Of a DNA stretch of 64,000 nucleotides, positions 51,045 to 59,937 are shown piece after piece (the stretch's first letter is position 1; each line of letters begins with the position of its first letter). The notes under the pieces were generated by a model. The model worked only from the letters and a program-made list of their open reading frames with translations. It did no database searches and was not told the origin of the DNA. The translations under genes were made by a program, and so were the position numbers. The DNA comes from JBDWFY01 sp965275915. GTDB taxonomy: Bacteria; Pseudomonadota; Alphaproteobacteria; Rhizobiales; Stappiaceae. Location of the stretch: positions 2,046,001 through 2,110,000 of the forward strand of contig CBDHYI010000007.1 in assembly GCA_965275915.1 (NCBI GenBank). Direction: 5' to 3'.

Positions 51045-52064
51045 CGGGCTGAATTGAGGCGCAATGTCCGGGACGTTGCCGGAATCAGCATCCGCCGCCA
51101 AAGCAGGACGGTGTCTTCAGCCGCAGTTTTCCAGGAATTCCGGCATGTTCAATGATTCGGTATTTTTGACAGGGTCAATTGTGGCATGATTTCGCTATTT
51201 TGGAGATGTTATCCACAGGCCCGAGGGTGCGGAGTTGTGATGTAAAACACACAATAGCATTTTTGCCGCCGAGCCGCTTTCGCTCCACTGAATGCCGCAA
51301 ATTCGTCCGGGCCGCCAAATCCGGCATATTAGATCTTGATGATAAATCCTTTGATAACAGCGCTTTGAAATCAAAAATAATAAGCTGTCGTTTTGTGAGA
51401 TGGCAAAAATTATGGTTATCGAATTAATTGGCGACAGTCGGGAAAAAACCAAAATTGTCACCCTGGGCTTGTTGACTTTCACCCGCCTCCGTTGCGTAAT
51501 CGCCGCCGGAAACAGGAGCAATAAGCGTAGTTAAAGTGCTGTTGGGAGAAATAGTTCATGAAACCAATTACACTGACAAATAAACGAATAGCTTTCTGAC
51601 AATCTACCCTGTGTATTAGCGGTTTTGAGCATCGATGCCATACTTTTCCGCAAGATGCTCAATGCGCTGAATTTGTAAAATCCCAAATGATTGTGAATCA
51701 AATCTGTCCAGCCGGATTATTCGGCTGAATATACAACTTTGACGATAAGTTTTTGAATCCGCAATTTACGGGCTTCATGCTCTTCGCCCGTAAAAGTCTG
51801 GTCGGACAGCAGCCGACCGGGCGTCATCCAAGACCGAAACAGACAAAAACGGAGGTGCACTCAGTCCAAAACAGAACCAGATGCCTTGCTTCCGGTATTT
51901 TTCAAATGGTCACCCGAATAAATCCACCGGCAGCAGGTCAAACAGAAATGAATCGTGAAACAGACCAAGCGTAACAAAAGCGACCACAGATCTGCGACGC
52001 AGAAGATTGCGGAGAGAATGGAAGCGACTGTTGCGATGTCTTGACCAAAACTGGAGACATCCAA
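51045..52064. other. 1-kb region without a supported gene, upstream of the secretion cluster
   Basis: Short frames in all phases lack ribosome-binding sites. GC content falls noticeably from about 51330 to 51760. I see only a small hairpin at 51709-51727 (CAGCCG and CGGCTG). The promoter of the type I secretion cluster must lie here, and the size leaves room for several regulatory sites or a small RNA. Confidence 0.55.
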
Positions 52065-53000
52065 ATGGCATTAATTGACGTCGAAAATATTGACATCGAC
52101 TTCGATGACATCAGAAACAACGACATCACCATTGAAGAAGTCAACTTCATTGACGACAGCATCAACTACAATCTTGATGGTGACGCAACGGGCGGCCTCG
52201 ATCTTCTGAATGGCAACGGGACCGATTCAGAGCTGAAGATCAATCAGTCCAACTATCTGTTTGAAGACGACCGGCTCGTGACGCCAACCGTCGAAAACGA
52301 TGGAGAGTTCGAACAGAAAGTCACGGCAAGGGGCGGTGACCAGGCCGATTCCGACGACGGCATCGATTCCGACGATGCGCATGAGTACATTGGTACGACC
52401 GGCGGTGATATGAACATCACGGCCAAGTCGATTGCATCGGCTGATGCGACCGGCATTGCCGAAGCGTTTAATCAGGACCTGTCCGTTGGTCAGAACACCC
52501 AGTCCAACGTCGCAAAAGCCAGTATTGTGGGCAATGACGATGTTTTCGAAGATGGTATCGACACGGAAAATCTGCTGACGACGCCAACCAGTCAGGCCAA
52601 TATCGGTTCGGACACCGGTAACCACACGGATATCGGCGACAACATTCTGAACGGAAACGGCACCGATACACAGTTTGAAGTTGATCAGATCAACGCGCTG
52701 TCCGATGCGGATGTCATCAACAACCCAACCGTTACCAACAGCGACAGCTTCAGCCAGACTGTGAGCGCTACCGGCGGGTCCTCTTCGGCTGATGACGGCA
52801 TGGACGGTTTGTTCAGCTATGGCGTCGGAGACGATATTTCCATCGATGCTCTGGCTGCGGCCTCCGCTGATGCGGTGGGCGCTGCATCGGCCTTTAACCA
52901 GAACATCGTCATGGGCGCAAATGTTCAGGCAAACGGTGTTGATGTCTCCATCGTCGGCGGCTCAAGCGCCGTCAGCATGGTCGGCGACGACGACGCATAA
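52065..53000 (+). CDS. acidic repeat protein, probable type I secretion substrate (cargo A)
   Basis: A 311-residue protein with no Cys, no signal peptide and many Asp, Asn, Ser and Gly. It contains two tandem units: residues 47-156 and 194-298 both begin with LNGNGTD, continue with a (D/N)Q-x-N stretch, a TV-x-ND/NSD block, an ASAD block and an FNQ motif, and end in SIVG. No RTX nonapeptides are present. It ends in VGDDDA, an acidic C-terminus suited to type I export. It lies directly upstream of cargo B, an ABC exporter and an adaptor, so secretion is strongly suggested by context. The function after export is unknown. GGAG lies about 7 bases before ATG 52065. Confidence 0.75.
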   Translation: MALIDVENIDIDFDDIRNNDITIEEVNFIDDSINYNLDGDATGGLDLLNGNGTDSELKINQSNYLFEDDRLVTPTVENDGEFEQKVTARGGDQADSDDGIDSDDAHEYIGTTGGDMNITAKSIASADATGIAEAFNQDLSVGQNTQSNVAKASIVGNDDVFEDGIDTENLLTTPTSQANIGSDTGNHTDIGDNILNGNGTDTQFEVDQINALSDADVINNPTVTNSDSFSQTVSATGGSSSADDGMDGLFSYGVGDDISIDALAAASADAVGAASAFNQNIVMGANVQANGVDVSIVGGSSAVSMVGDDDA

Positions 53001-53019
53001 GCACTTTAGAAGACATGTT

Positions 53020-53052
53020 CTTGCGCGGCCATTCGGCCGCGCAAGTTTCTTT
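53020..53052 (+). terminator. terminator or attenuator between cargo A and cargo B
   Basis: An 11-bp perfect stem (CTTGCGCGGCC 53020-53030, GGCCGCGCAAG 53035-53045) with a 4-nt loop is followed by TTTCTTT, 19 bases after the cargo A stop. It would let cargo A be expressed in excess of the downstream exporter genes. Confidence 0.8.
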
Positions 53053-53087
53053 CATCACCGGCAACCATCGAGTAAACGGGCCCGCAG

Positions 53088-55076
53088 ATGTCCTCCGCAA
53101 TGATAGACGAACTGATCTGGCATTTCGGCGGCTATCTGCATCTCATTGTCGAGGTTCGGACAAGTGATACAGAGTATGCCGGCTCGTTCCGGCCCGACTA
53201 TCAGAATAACAATCCCGAACTCAGCCTTCCGAGTGCGATATCGGCACCGTCGGCTGAAGACAGCGGTCAGGGCCTCCAGGCGACAAATTTCTTTCCCGAT
53301 TTCATTCAGGGCCTGGCCTTTGGCGGATCGGGATTTATCAACGGTGCGCCCGCCAGAAACTACGATCTTGAGCAGGTGCCGCGGGCGCCGGACCTGGGTA
53401 ATGGGCCGGGTCTCGATCCCGAATCGGTTGATGTTCCGTTTTCCGTCAGCTTCACGATTCATCTGACGTATCATGACTACCTGTCGAAGGACCATATAAC
53501 GGTCACGACGCAGAAGAATGTTCTGTTCGACGACGACCTTCTGCTGATGGATCACATCGAATGGGATCCGTCTTCGGCGACAGTCGATGCTGACGAAACC
53601 ATCGCAAAAATGATGGAAGTGGCGCAAAACTACATGCCGGAGTTTCTCGAAGGGGCACTCTCGGCGGACGCGCCCCAGGATACGGCCGCAAAGGTCGCGG
53701 CGATTCAGTCCGAACGTGCATCGGATGGCCAAAGCGAATTCACAGACAGGGTCGGTGAAAATCTGGGCGAAGCAGAAGAGCCGGCTGATGAACCGTCTAT
53801 AGAGGAAGACGAAGCTTCGACACCGTCGCTGGCCCAGCGCATTGCCGAAGAGTACGCGCCCAAGCAAACGATTGATTTGGGAAACAACGAAGCCGTCAAT
53901 GCCGCTGCGATCGCCGACTATTCGGAGGCGATGTCTTCGATTGTGGTGATGGGCGACTATTATGAGACCAACGCGATTGTTCAGACCAATGTGTTTGCGT
54001 TCAATGAAAATGGCGGAGCCGGCAGTCCGGCAAGTGCCGGTTTGGCTGAAGCGCAGAACGCCGTCATCAATGATGCAAAGGTCTCGGAAAAAGGCGAGTA
54101 TCTGATCGAGGCGCCGACAAATTTTTACTTCCCCGAGTACTGGTTCAATGTCGACCATGTCCATGGCGACCTGTTTGACATGAACATTCTCCATCAGATC
54201 AATCACATCAGCGACAACGACCGGATTACCTATGAAGCCGGCGGTTCGGGATATTACATCAGCCTCGGTGACAACACCCAGGTCAATGCGGCCCAGCTTG
54301 TCAGGAGCTTCAGCGAATATGACATCGTCATCGTTGACGGCAATTATTACGACCTGAATTACATTTCGCAGACCAATATAGTCCTCGACGTGGACGAGGT
54401 TGGTGTTGTCGGCGGGGACGTGAAGGCCCATACGGGCGGCAATCACCTTGAGAATGATGCCAAGATCAAGAATGTCGGCGGCGGCGACCTGTTCAAGTCA
54501 ATGACCGAAGATGTTTCGGATCTGGCGAACAGTATTCTGGGCCATTCGGCGGATCTGACATATTTTGCGGACACCATCGACTGGGGGCTGCCCTATATGG
54601 GGACGTCACACCTGAATGTGCTGGTTGTTTCAGGCGACTACTACCAGATCAATGCGATCGAGCAGATCAATATCATTTCCGATGCGGACGCGGGCCTCAT
54701 TCTGTTTGACGATGAGCCCCTGGCCGGCGTGACCCAATCGGTATTCGGCGATGACTTTGAGCTTGAGAAAAAAGAACCCGAGCTGAAAACCGGCGACAAC
54801 ACCGCAATCAACAAGGCAAGAATCATCGACTACGACAGCCAGTCGGAATTTCAGTATCTGGGTGGTGACTACTATGAAGACGAGATTCTCGTACAAATCA
54901 ATATCGTGGTTCCGGAAGAAGATATTGTCCGGGAAGGGGATACCGAAACGCTGGCAACGGAAATCATCGCCTTTACCGGCGACGATAGCGAGATTTCGGA
55001 TTCCGACAACGAAACCCTTGGACCTTATCAGATCGGCGGCCACGGCACCGACTTGTTGAGTGACATCCTGTCGTAG
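53088..55076 (+). CDS. large repeat protein, probable type I secretion substrate (cargo B)
   Basis: A 662-residue acidic protein without a signal peptide, Cys or RTX repeats. Residues 1-265 are unique (including FSVSFTIHLTYHDYLSKDHI). From about 265 onward a motif recurs five times, with the Gly at residues 289, 360, 418, 516 and 593: G-(D/N)-(Y/L)-(Y/F), then N-x-I-x-Q-x-N in four of the copies (for example GDYYETNAIVQTN and GDYYQINAIEQIN). Three copies are preceded by a GDN-type block followed by V/I-N-x-A. The C-terminus HGTDLLSDILS is amphipathic, as expected of a type I signal. It is followed by its probable exporter 46 bases later. Annotated relatives are often called only type I secretion protein. 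Confidence 0.78.
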   Translation: MSSAMIDELIWHFGGYLHLIVEVRTSDTEYAGSFRPDYQNNNPELSLPSAISAPSAEDSGQGLQATNFFPDFIQGLAFGGSGFINGAPARNYDLEQVPRAPDLGNGPGLDPESVDVPFSVSFTIHLTYHDYLSKDHITVTTQKNVLFDDDLLLMDHIEWDPSSATVDADETIAKMMEVAQNYMPEFLEGALSADAPQDTAAKVAAIQSERASDGQSEFTDRVGENLGEAEEPADEPSIEEDEASTPSLAQRIAEEYAPKQTIDLGNNEAVNAAAIADYSEAMSSIVVMGDYYETNAIVQTNVFAFNENGGAGSPASAGLAEAQNAVINDAKVSEKGEYLIEAPTNFYFPEYWFNVDHVHGDLFDMNILHQINHISDNDRITYEAGGSGYYISLGDNTQVNAAQLVRSFSEYDIVIVDGNYYDLNYISQTNIVLDVDEVGVVGGDVKAHTGGNHLENDAKIKNVGGGDLFKSMTEDVSDLANSILGHSADLTYFADTIDWGLPYMGTSHLNVLVVSGDYYQINAIEQINIISDADAGLILFDDEPLAGVTQSVFGDDFELEKKEPELKTGDNTAINKARIIDYDSQSEFQYLGGDYYEDEILVQINIVVPEEDIVREGDTETLATEIIAFTGDDSEISDSDNETLGPYQIGGHGTDLLSDILS

Positions 55077-55122
55077 CAGTTTTTGCAGGCGGCGGGTCTT
55101 AGGTCGACAGGAAACAGGACGT

Positions 55123-57339
55123 ATGGCGTATTTGAATGATGCTGAACAGGTGCCGAACGACGATCGCAATGATCGTGTCCGCCAGCCTGTCGAAAGACGT
55201 CAGACTCAAGACCCGAACGGTGCTGCACAGGCTCCCACAGCCGCCCTGCATTCAATCCAGCCTCAATACAGCAACGACGGCAACAGGGTTGTCGCCTTCG
55301 ATCAGACCGCTGTAGCTGCGAAGCCTGTTGCAGAATCGACTGAAGATACGATGCCCAAAGGTCCGGCGCTTGAAATGCCGGGCAGCCGGAGGGCAAACCC
55401 GGACATTTTCGGCTCCGGACCCGCCGAGCAGGAACCGGCCTTGCGGGAAAAGGATGCGCCTCGCGCCGACGCTGGCGGATTTCGTGCCGATGCGGTGAGG
55501 ACGCTTCCGTTTGATCGGGCCGATCAAACTCGCAAGGCCGTCGACCACCGCAAAGGTGGGCCGTCAGGGGGCGCAGGTGGCGGCGGCAAGGGCCCCCGTC
55601 TGCAAAACAAGATGGGTGCGCCCGATTTCAGAAATGTGCTCACCACCGGTTTGGCGGAGGCCAAGCGAAACCTTCTGATCGTTGCCATCTTTTCGTTTGC
55701 GGCAAACATTCTTGTGCTCGCGGTTCCGATTTACCTGTTCCAGATTTCCGACCGTGTTCTGACGAGCCGCAGCGTCGACACGCTCGTCATGCTGACAGTC
55801 ATCGTTCTTGGTCTCATTCTGGCGCATGTCCTTTTGGATATGATGCGCCGTTTCCTCCTGATGCGCGTCGCTGTGGGGATTGAAACCAAACTTGGTGCTC
55901 CCGTTTTGAGTGCCGCCGCAAGGGCGTCCTACAATGGGTCGAGCCGGGAATTCCAGGTGCTTGGCGACCTGCAGCAGGTGCGGAGTTTCATCACCGGTTC
56001 CACACTTCTGACGATGATGGATGCGCCGGTTGCGCCCATATATCTCTTGGCGGTGTTTCTGATCCACCCGCATCTGGGCTTTATTGTCACGACCACGATC
56101 GGCATTCTTTTGATTGTTGCCCTCATCAACCAGCGCATGACGGCGATCCCGTTCGGAAAGGCCAATGCGTTCAACTCCCGCGCCAATCTTCAGGCCGACG
56201 CCATGGCGCGCAATGCCCAGGTGATCAATGCCATGGGCATGATCCCCGAAAGCGTGCAGATCTGGGGCCGGGAAACCGCCGAATCGCTGAAATCCCAAGT
56301 CGAGGGCCAGGACAAAAACGTCATGATGGCCGGGATTTCCAAGTTCGTCCGGCTTGGAACCCAGATCACGATGCTCGGCTGGGGGGCCTGGCTGGCGCTG
56401 GACTCTCAACTGACGGGCGGAATGATCATCGCCGCTTCGATCATCGGCGGCCGCGCCCTGGCCCCGGTTGAGGGGACAATTGAAGGCTGGAAGAGCTTCA
56501 TTCAGGCGCGCGCCTCTCACGCACGCATCCGCAATCTGCTCCAGACATCGCCGCTCAACGTTGAAAGACTGCGCCTGCCAAGGCCAAAGGGACAGCTGAG
56601 TGTTGAGCGTGTCCTCTACGTCCCCCCACCCAATAAGAAAGTCATCTTAAACGGGATCAGCTTCAATCTCGATCCCGGAGAGTCCCTTGCCATTGTCGGG
56701 GCGTCGGGGTCCGGGAAATCCACGCTTGGAAAAATGCTGGTCGGGTCTATTTCCCCGACTGCGGGCAACATCCGGCTCGATATGATGGATCTGCGCAATT
56801 GGGACCCCCGCCAGTTCGGAGAAAGTGTTGGATACCTGCCGCAGGATGTTCAACTGTTTCCCGGCACCATCAAGGCGAATATTGCGCGCATGCGGGAGGA
56901 TATTGATGATGAAGCCATTTATGATGCGGCGGAACTTGCAGATGTCCATGAGCTGATCTCCGGCTTCGCGCAAGGATACGAAACGGTTGTGGCCATGGAC
57001 GGCAGTCCGCTTTCAGGCGGGCAGCGTCAGCGCATCGGGCTTGCCCGCGCCTTTTTCGGCGACCCGCGCCTGGTTGTTCTGGACGAACCCAATTCCAATC
57101 TCGACACTTCGGGCGAGCAGGCACTCGCGCAGGCGATGCTGAGCGCAAAGAAGCGCGCCATCACCGTCGTCGCAATCACCCAGCGTCCGGCCCTGCTGAG
57201 AAGCGTCGACAAGATCATGATGATCCGGGACGGCGCCGTGCAAACGATCGGTCCCCGGGACGACATCCTACCGCTTATCGCCGGACGTCGTCCGGCGATA
57301 AAGGGAAACGGCCAGCAGACTGGTGAAAAAACAGAATAG
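55123..57339 (+). CDS. type I secretion system permease/ATPase (PrtD/HlyB-like)
   Basis: A 738-residue protein. Residues 1-175 are disordered, Gln/Asp/Ala/Gly-rich and not part of the usual exporter. The membrane domain follows (LLIVAIFSFAANILVLAVPI near 184; ISDRVLTSRSVDTLVMLT). The ATPase domain holds Walker A GASGSGKST near residue 527, signature LSGGQRQRIGLARAF near 630 and Walker B LVVLDEPNSNLD. This is the PrtD subfamily without a C39 peptidase domain, so it exports substrates with C-terminal signals. ATG 55123 follows AGGA. Cargo A and B lie just upstream and the adaptor just downstream. Confidence 0.92.
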   Translation: MAYLNDAEQVPNDDRNDRVRQPVERRQTQDPNGAAQAPTAALHSIQPQYSNDGNRVVAFDQTAVAAKPVAESTEDTMPKGPALEMPGSRRANPDIFGSGPAEQEPALREKDAPRADAGGFRADAVRTLPFDRADQTRKAVDHRKGGPSGGAGGGGKGPRLQNKMGAPDFRNVLTTGLAEAKRNLLIVAIFSFAANILVLAVPIYLFQISDRVLTSRSVDTLVMLTVIVLGLILAHVLLDMMRRFLLMRVAVGIETKLGAPVLSAAARASYNGSSREFQVLGDLQQVRSFITGSTLLTMMDAPVAPIYLLAVFLIHPHLGFIVTTTIGILLIVALINQRMTAIPFGKANAFNSRANLQADAMARNAQVINAMGMIPESVQIWGRETAESLKSQVEGQDKNVMMAGISKFVRLGTQITMLGWGAWLALDSQLTGGMIIAASIIGGRALAPVEGTIEGWKSFIQARASHARIRNLLQTSPLNVERLRLPRPKGQLSVERVLYVPPPNKKVILNGISFNLDPGESLAIVGASGSGKSTLGKMLVGSISPTAGNIRLDMMDLRNWDPRQFGESVGYLPQDVQLFPGTIKANIARMREDIDDEAIYDAAELADVHELISGFAQGYETVVAMDGSPLSGGQRQRIGLARAFFGDPRLVVLDEPNSNLDTSGEQALAQAMLSAKKRAITVVAITQRPALLRSVDKIMMIRDGAVQTIGPRDDILPLIAGRRPAIKGNGQQTGEKTE

Positions 57340-57405
57340 GCGTAGCGCAATCGGTTTCCGGATTAAGGGACGGATCCGGAGCGATTGCTGGAGCGAGAGC
57401 GGCAG

Positions 57406-58989
57406 ATGATTTTTCGGGACAAAAGCAAGTGCGAAACGGCGGGTGCGGCTGCTGAGGTTCAATCCGTCGCCAATGGCAAAAAAAAGATCGCAATCCCGCC
57501 GCTGAGACAAATGGCCGACCTTGAAGGAATGCGTTTGTTGTTCGAACCGTTCCTGAACTTTGTCCGGCCCCGTTATCATCGTCTTGTCGGCTTTGTTCAA
57601 AACCTCCGCCATCGCTTTGGCGAAGAGCGCCTGCAGGCGGCGGGTGGAACGGCGGAACCTGCGCTTCTTGAGTCCGAAGATTGGTATCGCGATGTTCCCA
57701 GGGGAACCAGGACGCTCATCACGGTTGGAATTCTGATCATTCTGATCACCTTTTTTGGCTTCGGCCTGTGGGCGGTGGCGGCACCCATGGCCGGCGCCGT
57801 GATTGCCTCCGGAACGTTCGTGGCGACCGGAGAAAACAAGATCGTCCAGCATCTTGAAGGCGGCATCATCAAGGAAATCATGGTGCGGGAAGGCGATGTG
57901 GTCACTCCCGGCCAGACGTTGATTAAACTGGATGATACCGCCGCGCTGGCGAATCTTCGCAGGTTGCTTCTCCGGCAGGTCCGGCTGGATGCGATGCGCG
58001 TGCGCCTTGAAGCGGAGTCCCACGGGCTGGAAAAACTCTACCTTCCGGAAAAGCTGATTGCTGAACTGGAGGATCCGGAAATCAATGCGATTGTCCAGAA
58101 CCAGGCTCTGACTTTCAAGGCCAGGGTCAAGAAGTTGAGCAGCGAGGTCGATATTCTCAACAGCAGCATCGATGCGCTGAATGAGCGGATTGTCGGTGGC
58201 CAGACTCAGTTAAAAGCCGTAAATGCGCAGCTGGACTTTTACATCGAGGAACTCAAGGCCAAAACCAAACTGCTGAAGTCCGGCCTGATCAGAAAGCCGG
58301 ATGTTTTGCGTATCCAGCGCGCGCAGGCAAATCTCGATGGTGAGGTCGGCCGCCTGACCGCTGAAATCGGCGACGCGCGTGAGCGGATTGCGCGCGCCAA
58401 AGCGCAGATCAACTCAACGCGGAATGAGATGGCGCAGACGGCGGTTGAGGAATTGCAGCAGGTCAATGCCGAACTTGACGATGTCAAAGAGCAGATTCTT
58501 GCCGCGAAGGACGTTCTGAAACGCGTCAATATCACCGCGCCGGTGAAAGGGGCGGTGGTTCGTATGCGATATCACACGCCCGGTGGTGTCATTGAAAGCG
58601 GGCGGGATGTTCTTGAGCTTCTGCCGATACAGGAAGAACTGATCATTCAGGCCAGAATTCGTCCCACCGACATTGATAACGTCAAGCGCGGCCAACCGGC
58701 TCAAATTCGACTGACAGCGCTCAGTCAGCGCACGACGCCCATGATTCCGGGCGAGGTTATTTATGTGTCCGCCGACGCATTGCCGGATGAGAAACAGAAC
58801 CTGGCGCCGAGTGATCTTTATGTGGCCCGTATCAAGCTCGATCCTGTCGAAGTGGCTGCGGTCGATCATTTTCGTCCGACCCCCGGTATGCCGGCGGAAA
58901 TCTATATCAAAACCAAGGACAGGACCTTTCTGGACTATATGATTGAGCCGGTGATGGACAGCATGTCGCGAGCGTTCAGGGAGTCCTAG
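57406..58989 (+). CDS. HlyD family type I secretion adaptor
   Basis: A 527-residue protein. A cytoplasmic tail of about 100 residues is followed by one membrane helix (103-124), the biotinyl-lipoyl half (KIVQHLEGGIIKEIMVREGD), a long coiled-coil hairpin (about 230-380) and the second half (RVNITAPVKGAVVRMRYHT). It bridges the ABC exporter and an outer-membrane TolC-like channel, which is not encoded nearby. The long N-terminal tail is unusual and may dock with the extended N-terminus of the exporter. ATG 57406 follows GAGAG; a TTG at 57385 is the alternative. Confidence 0.92.
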   Translation: MIFRDKSKCETAGAAAEVQSVANGKKKIAIPPLRQMADLEGMRLLFEPFLNFVRPRYHRLVGFVQNLRHRFGEERLQAAGGTAEPALLESEDWYRDVPRGTRTLITVGILIILITFFGFGLWAVAAPMAGAVIASGTFVATGENKIVQHLEGGIIKEIMVREGDVVTPGQTLIKLDDTAALANLRRLLLRQVRLDAMRVRLEAESHGLEKLYLPEKLIAELEDPEINAIVQNQALTFKARVKKLSSEVDILNSSIDALNERIVGGQTQLKAVNAQLDFYIEELKAKTKLLKSGLIRKPDVLRIQRAQANLDGEVGRLTAEIGDARERIARAKAQINSTRNEMAQTAVEELQQVNAELDDVKEQILAAKDVLKRVNITAPVKGAVVRMRYHTPGGVIESGRDVLELLPIQEELIIQARIRPTDIDNVKRGQPAQIRLTALSQRTTPMIPGEVIYVSADALPDEKQNLAPSDLYVARIKLDPVEVAAVDHFRPTPGMPAEIYIKTKDRTFLDYMIEPVMDSMSRAFRES

Positions 58990-59058
58990 CGGTTAGTGCG
59001 GGACACCTTCTGTATTGTTGTTGTCATTTGGCGAACCATTTGGTATGCCGACCAACGG

Positions 59059-59144
59059 GCCCTCTTGGCGGAATTGGTAGACGCGCTGGATTCAAAATCC
59101 AGTTCCCCTGGGGAGTCCCGGTTCGATTCCGGGAGAGGGCACCA
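59059..59144 (+). tRNA. tRNA-Leu(CAA)
   Basis: A complete tRNA of 86 bases. The acceptor stem GCCCTCT (59059-59065) pairs with AGAGGGC (59134-59140), followed by ACCA with CCA encoded. The anticodon loop is TTCAAAA with anticodon CAA, the long variable arm (TTCCCCTGGGGAG) is that of a class II tRNA, and the T loop GGTTCGATTCC is intact. Confidence 0.97.
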
Positions 59145-59323
59145 TTTTTCACGTCACTGATTTTCACCGGTTCGTCGCAGATGGTGACTGCGTTCGACCG
59201 CCATGTTTGGTGCGGCGTATGCATGATCGCGCCTCTGTGAAGTTAACCCAAAGCAGCAAGTCTGATTGTCGCGTTGATCAATGCGCGATAGACAACAATC
59301 CCGCGCATCGATAAGGACAGAGC

Positions 59324-59902
59324 ATGCTACGTCGCCTTTATGATTGGACCATGTCCCTTGCCGCCGGCCCGCGGGCGCCCGTTGCGCTTGGCGCGGTGTC
59401 TTTCGCGGAAAGCTCATTCTTTCCGCTGCCGCCGGATCTGCTTCTTATTCCGATGGTGCTTTCGGCCCGGGCGAAAGCCTGGTTGTTTGCTGCGATCTGC
59501 ACGATCACATCCGTTCTCGGCGGCATTGCGGGCTACTATATCGGCGCGTTTCTGTTCCAGGAAATTGCGGAGCCGGTGCTGCGTTTTTACGGCTATATGG
59601 ACAAGTTTGAGGATATTCGCGGGCAGTTCATCAAATGGGGGCCATGGATCGTGTTTACGGCAGGTCTGACACCGTTTCCTTACAAGGTTATCACGATTGC
59701 CAGTGGAGCCGTCGGGTTGTCGATGCCGGTCTTTATCGTCGCAAGCATTCTTGCGCGCGGACTGCGCTTTTTCGCAGTCGCAGGCCTGCTTTATCTGTTC
59801 GGTCCGCCCATTCGGGACTTCATCGAGAAACGTCTCGGACTTGTCTTCACCGTTTTCGTGATTTGCCTTTTCGGTGGCTTTCTTTTGATCAAGGTTCTTT
59901 AA
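59324..59902 (+). CDS. YqaA/DedA (VTT) family membrane protein
   Basis: A 192-residue protein with five or six hydrophobic segments. FAESSFFPLPPDLLLIPMVL near residue 27 and AGLTPFPYKVITIASG near residue 112 are the two re-entrant family motifs, the second with the conserved Thr-Pro. DedA/VTT proteins are linked to lipid scrambling and membrane homeostasis. It starts 180 bases after tRNA-Leu and precedes dsbB by 35 bases, probably in one transcript. Confidence 0.88.
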   Translation: MLRRLYDWTMSLAAGPRAPVALGAVSFAESSFFPLPPDLLLIPMVLSARAKAWLFAAICTITSVLGGIAGYYIGAFLFQEIAEPVLRFYGYMDKFEDIRGQFIKWGPWIVFTAGLTPFPYKVITIASGAVGLSMPVFIVASILARGLRFFAVAGLLYLFGPPIRDFIEKRLGLVFTVFVICLFGGFLLIKVL

Positions 59903-59937
59903 TACTGAAATCGGACAACCCCATCTGAGGGAGACAG

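Noticed and set aside
50385..51101. N-terminal extension of the HEPN-motif protein by 239 residues
   Set aside because: The extension is antisense to the gene at 50577 and has the Pro/Arg/Cys-rich look of a shadow; ATG 50384 gives a coherent protein.
51753..51974. 73-residue open frame before cargo A
   Set aside because: No ribosome-binding site and no recognisable feature; composition like the surrounding non-coding sequence.
53055..54446. Minus-strand open frame of 463 residues across cargo B
   Set aside because: It is the antisense shadow of the repeat protein; its apparent repeats mirror those of cargo B.
52065..55076. RTX calcium-binding repeats in the secretion cargos
   Set aside because: The Gly/Asp-rich segments do not follow the GGxGxDxUx nonapeptide; spacing and residues differ.
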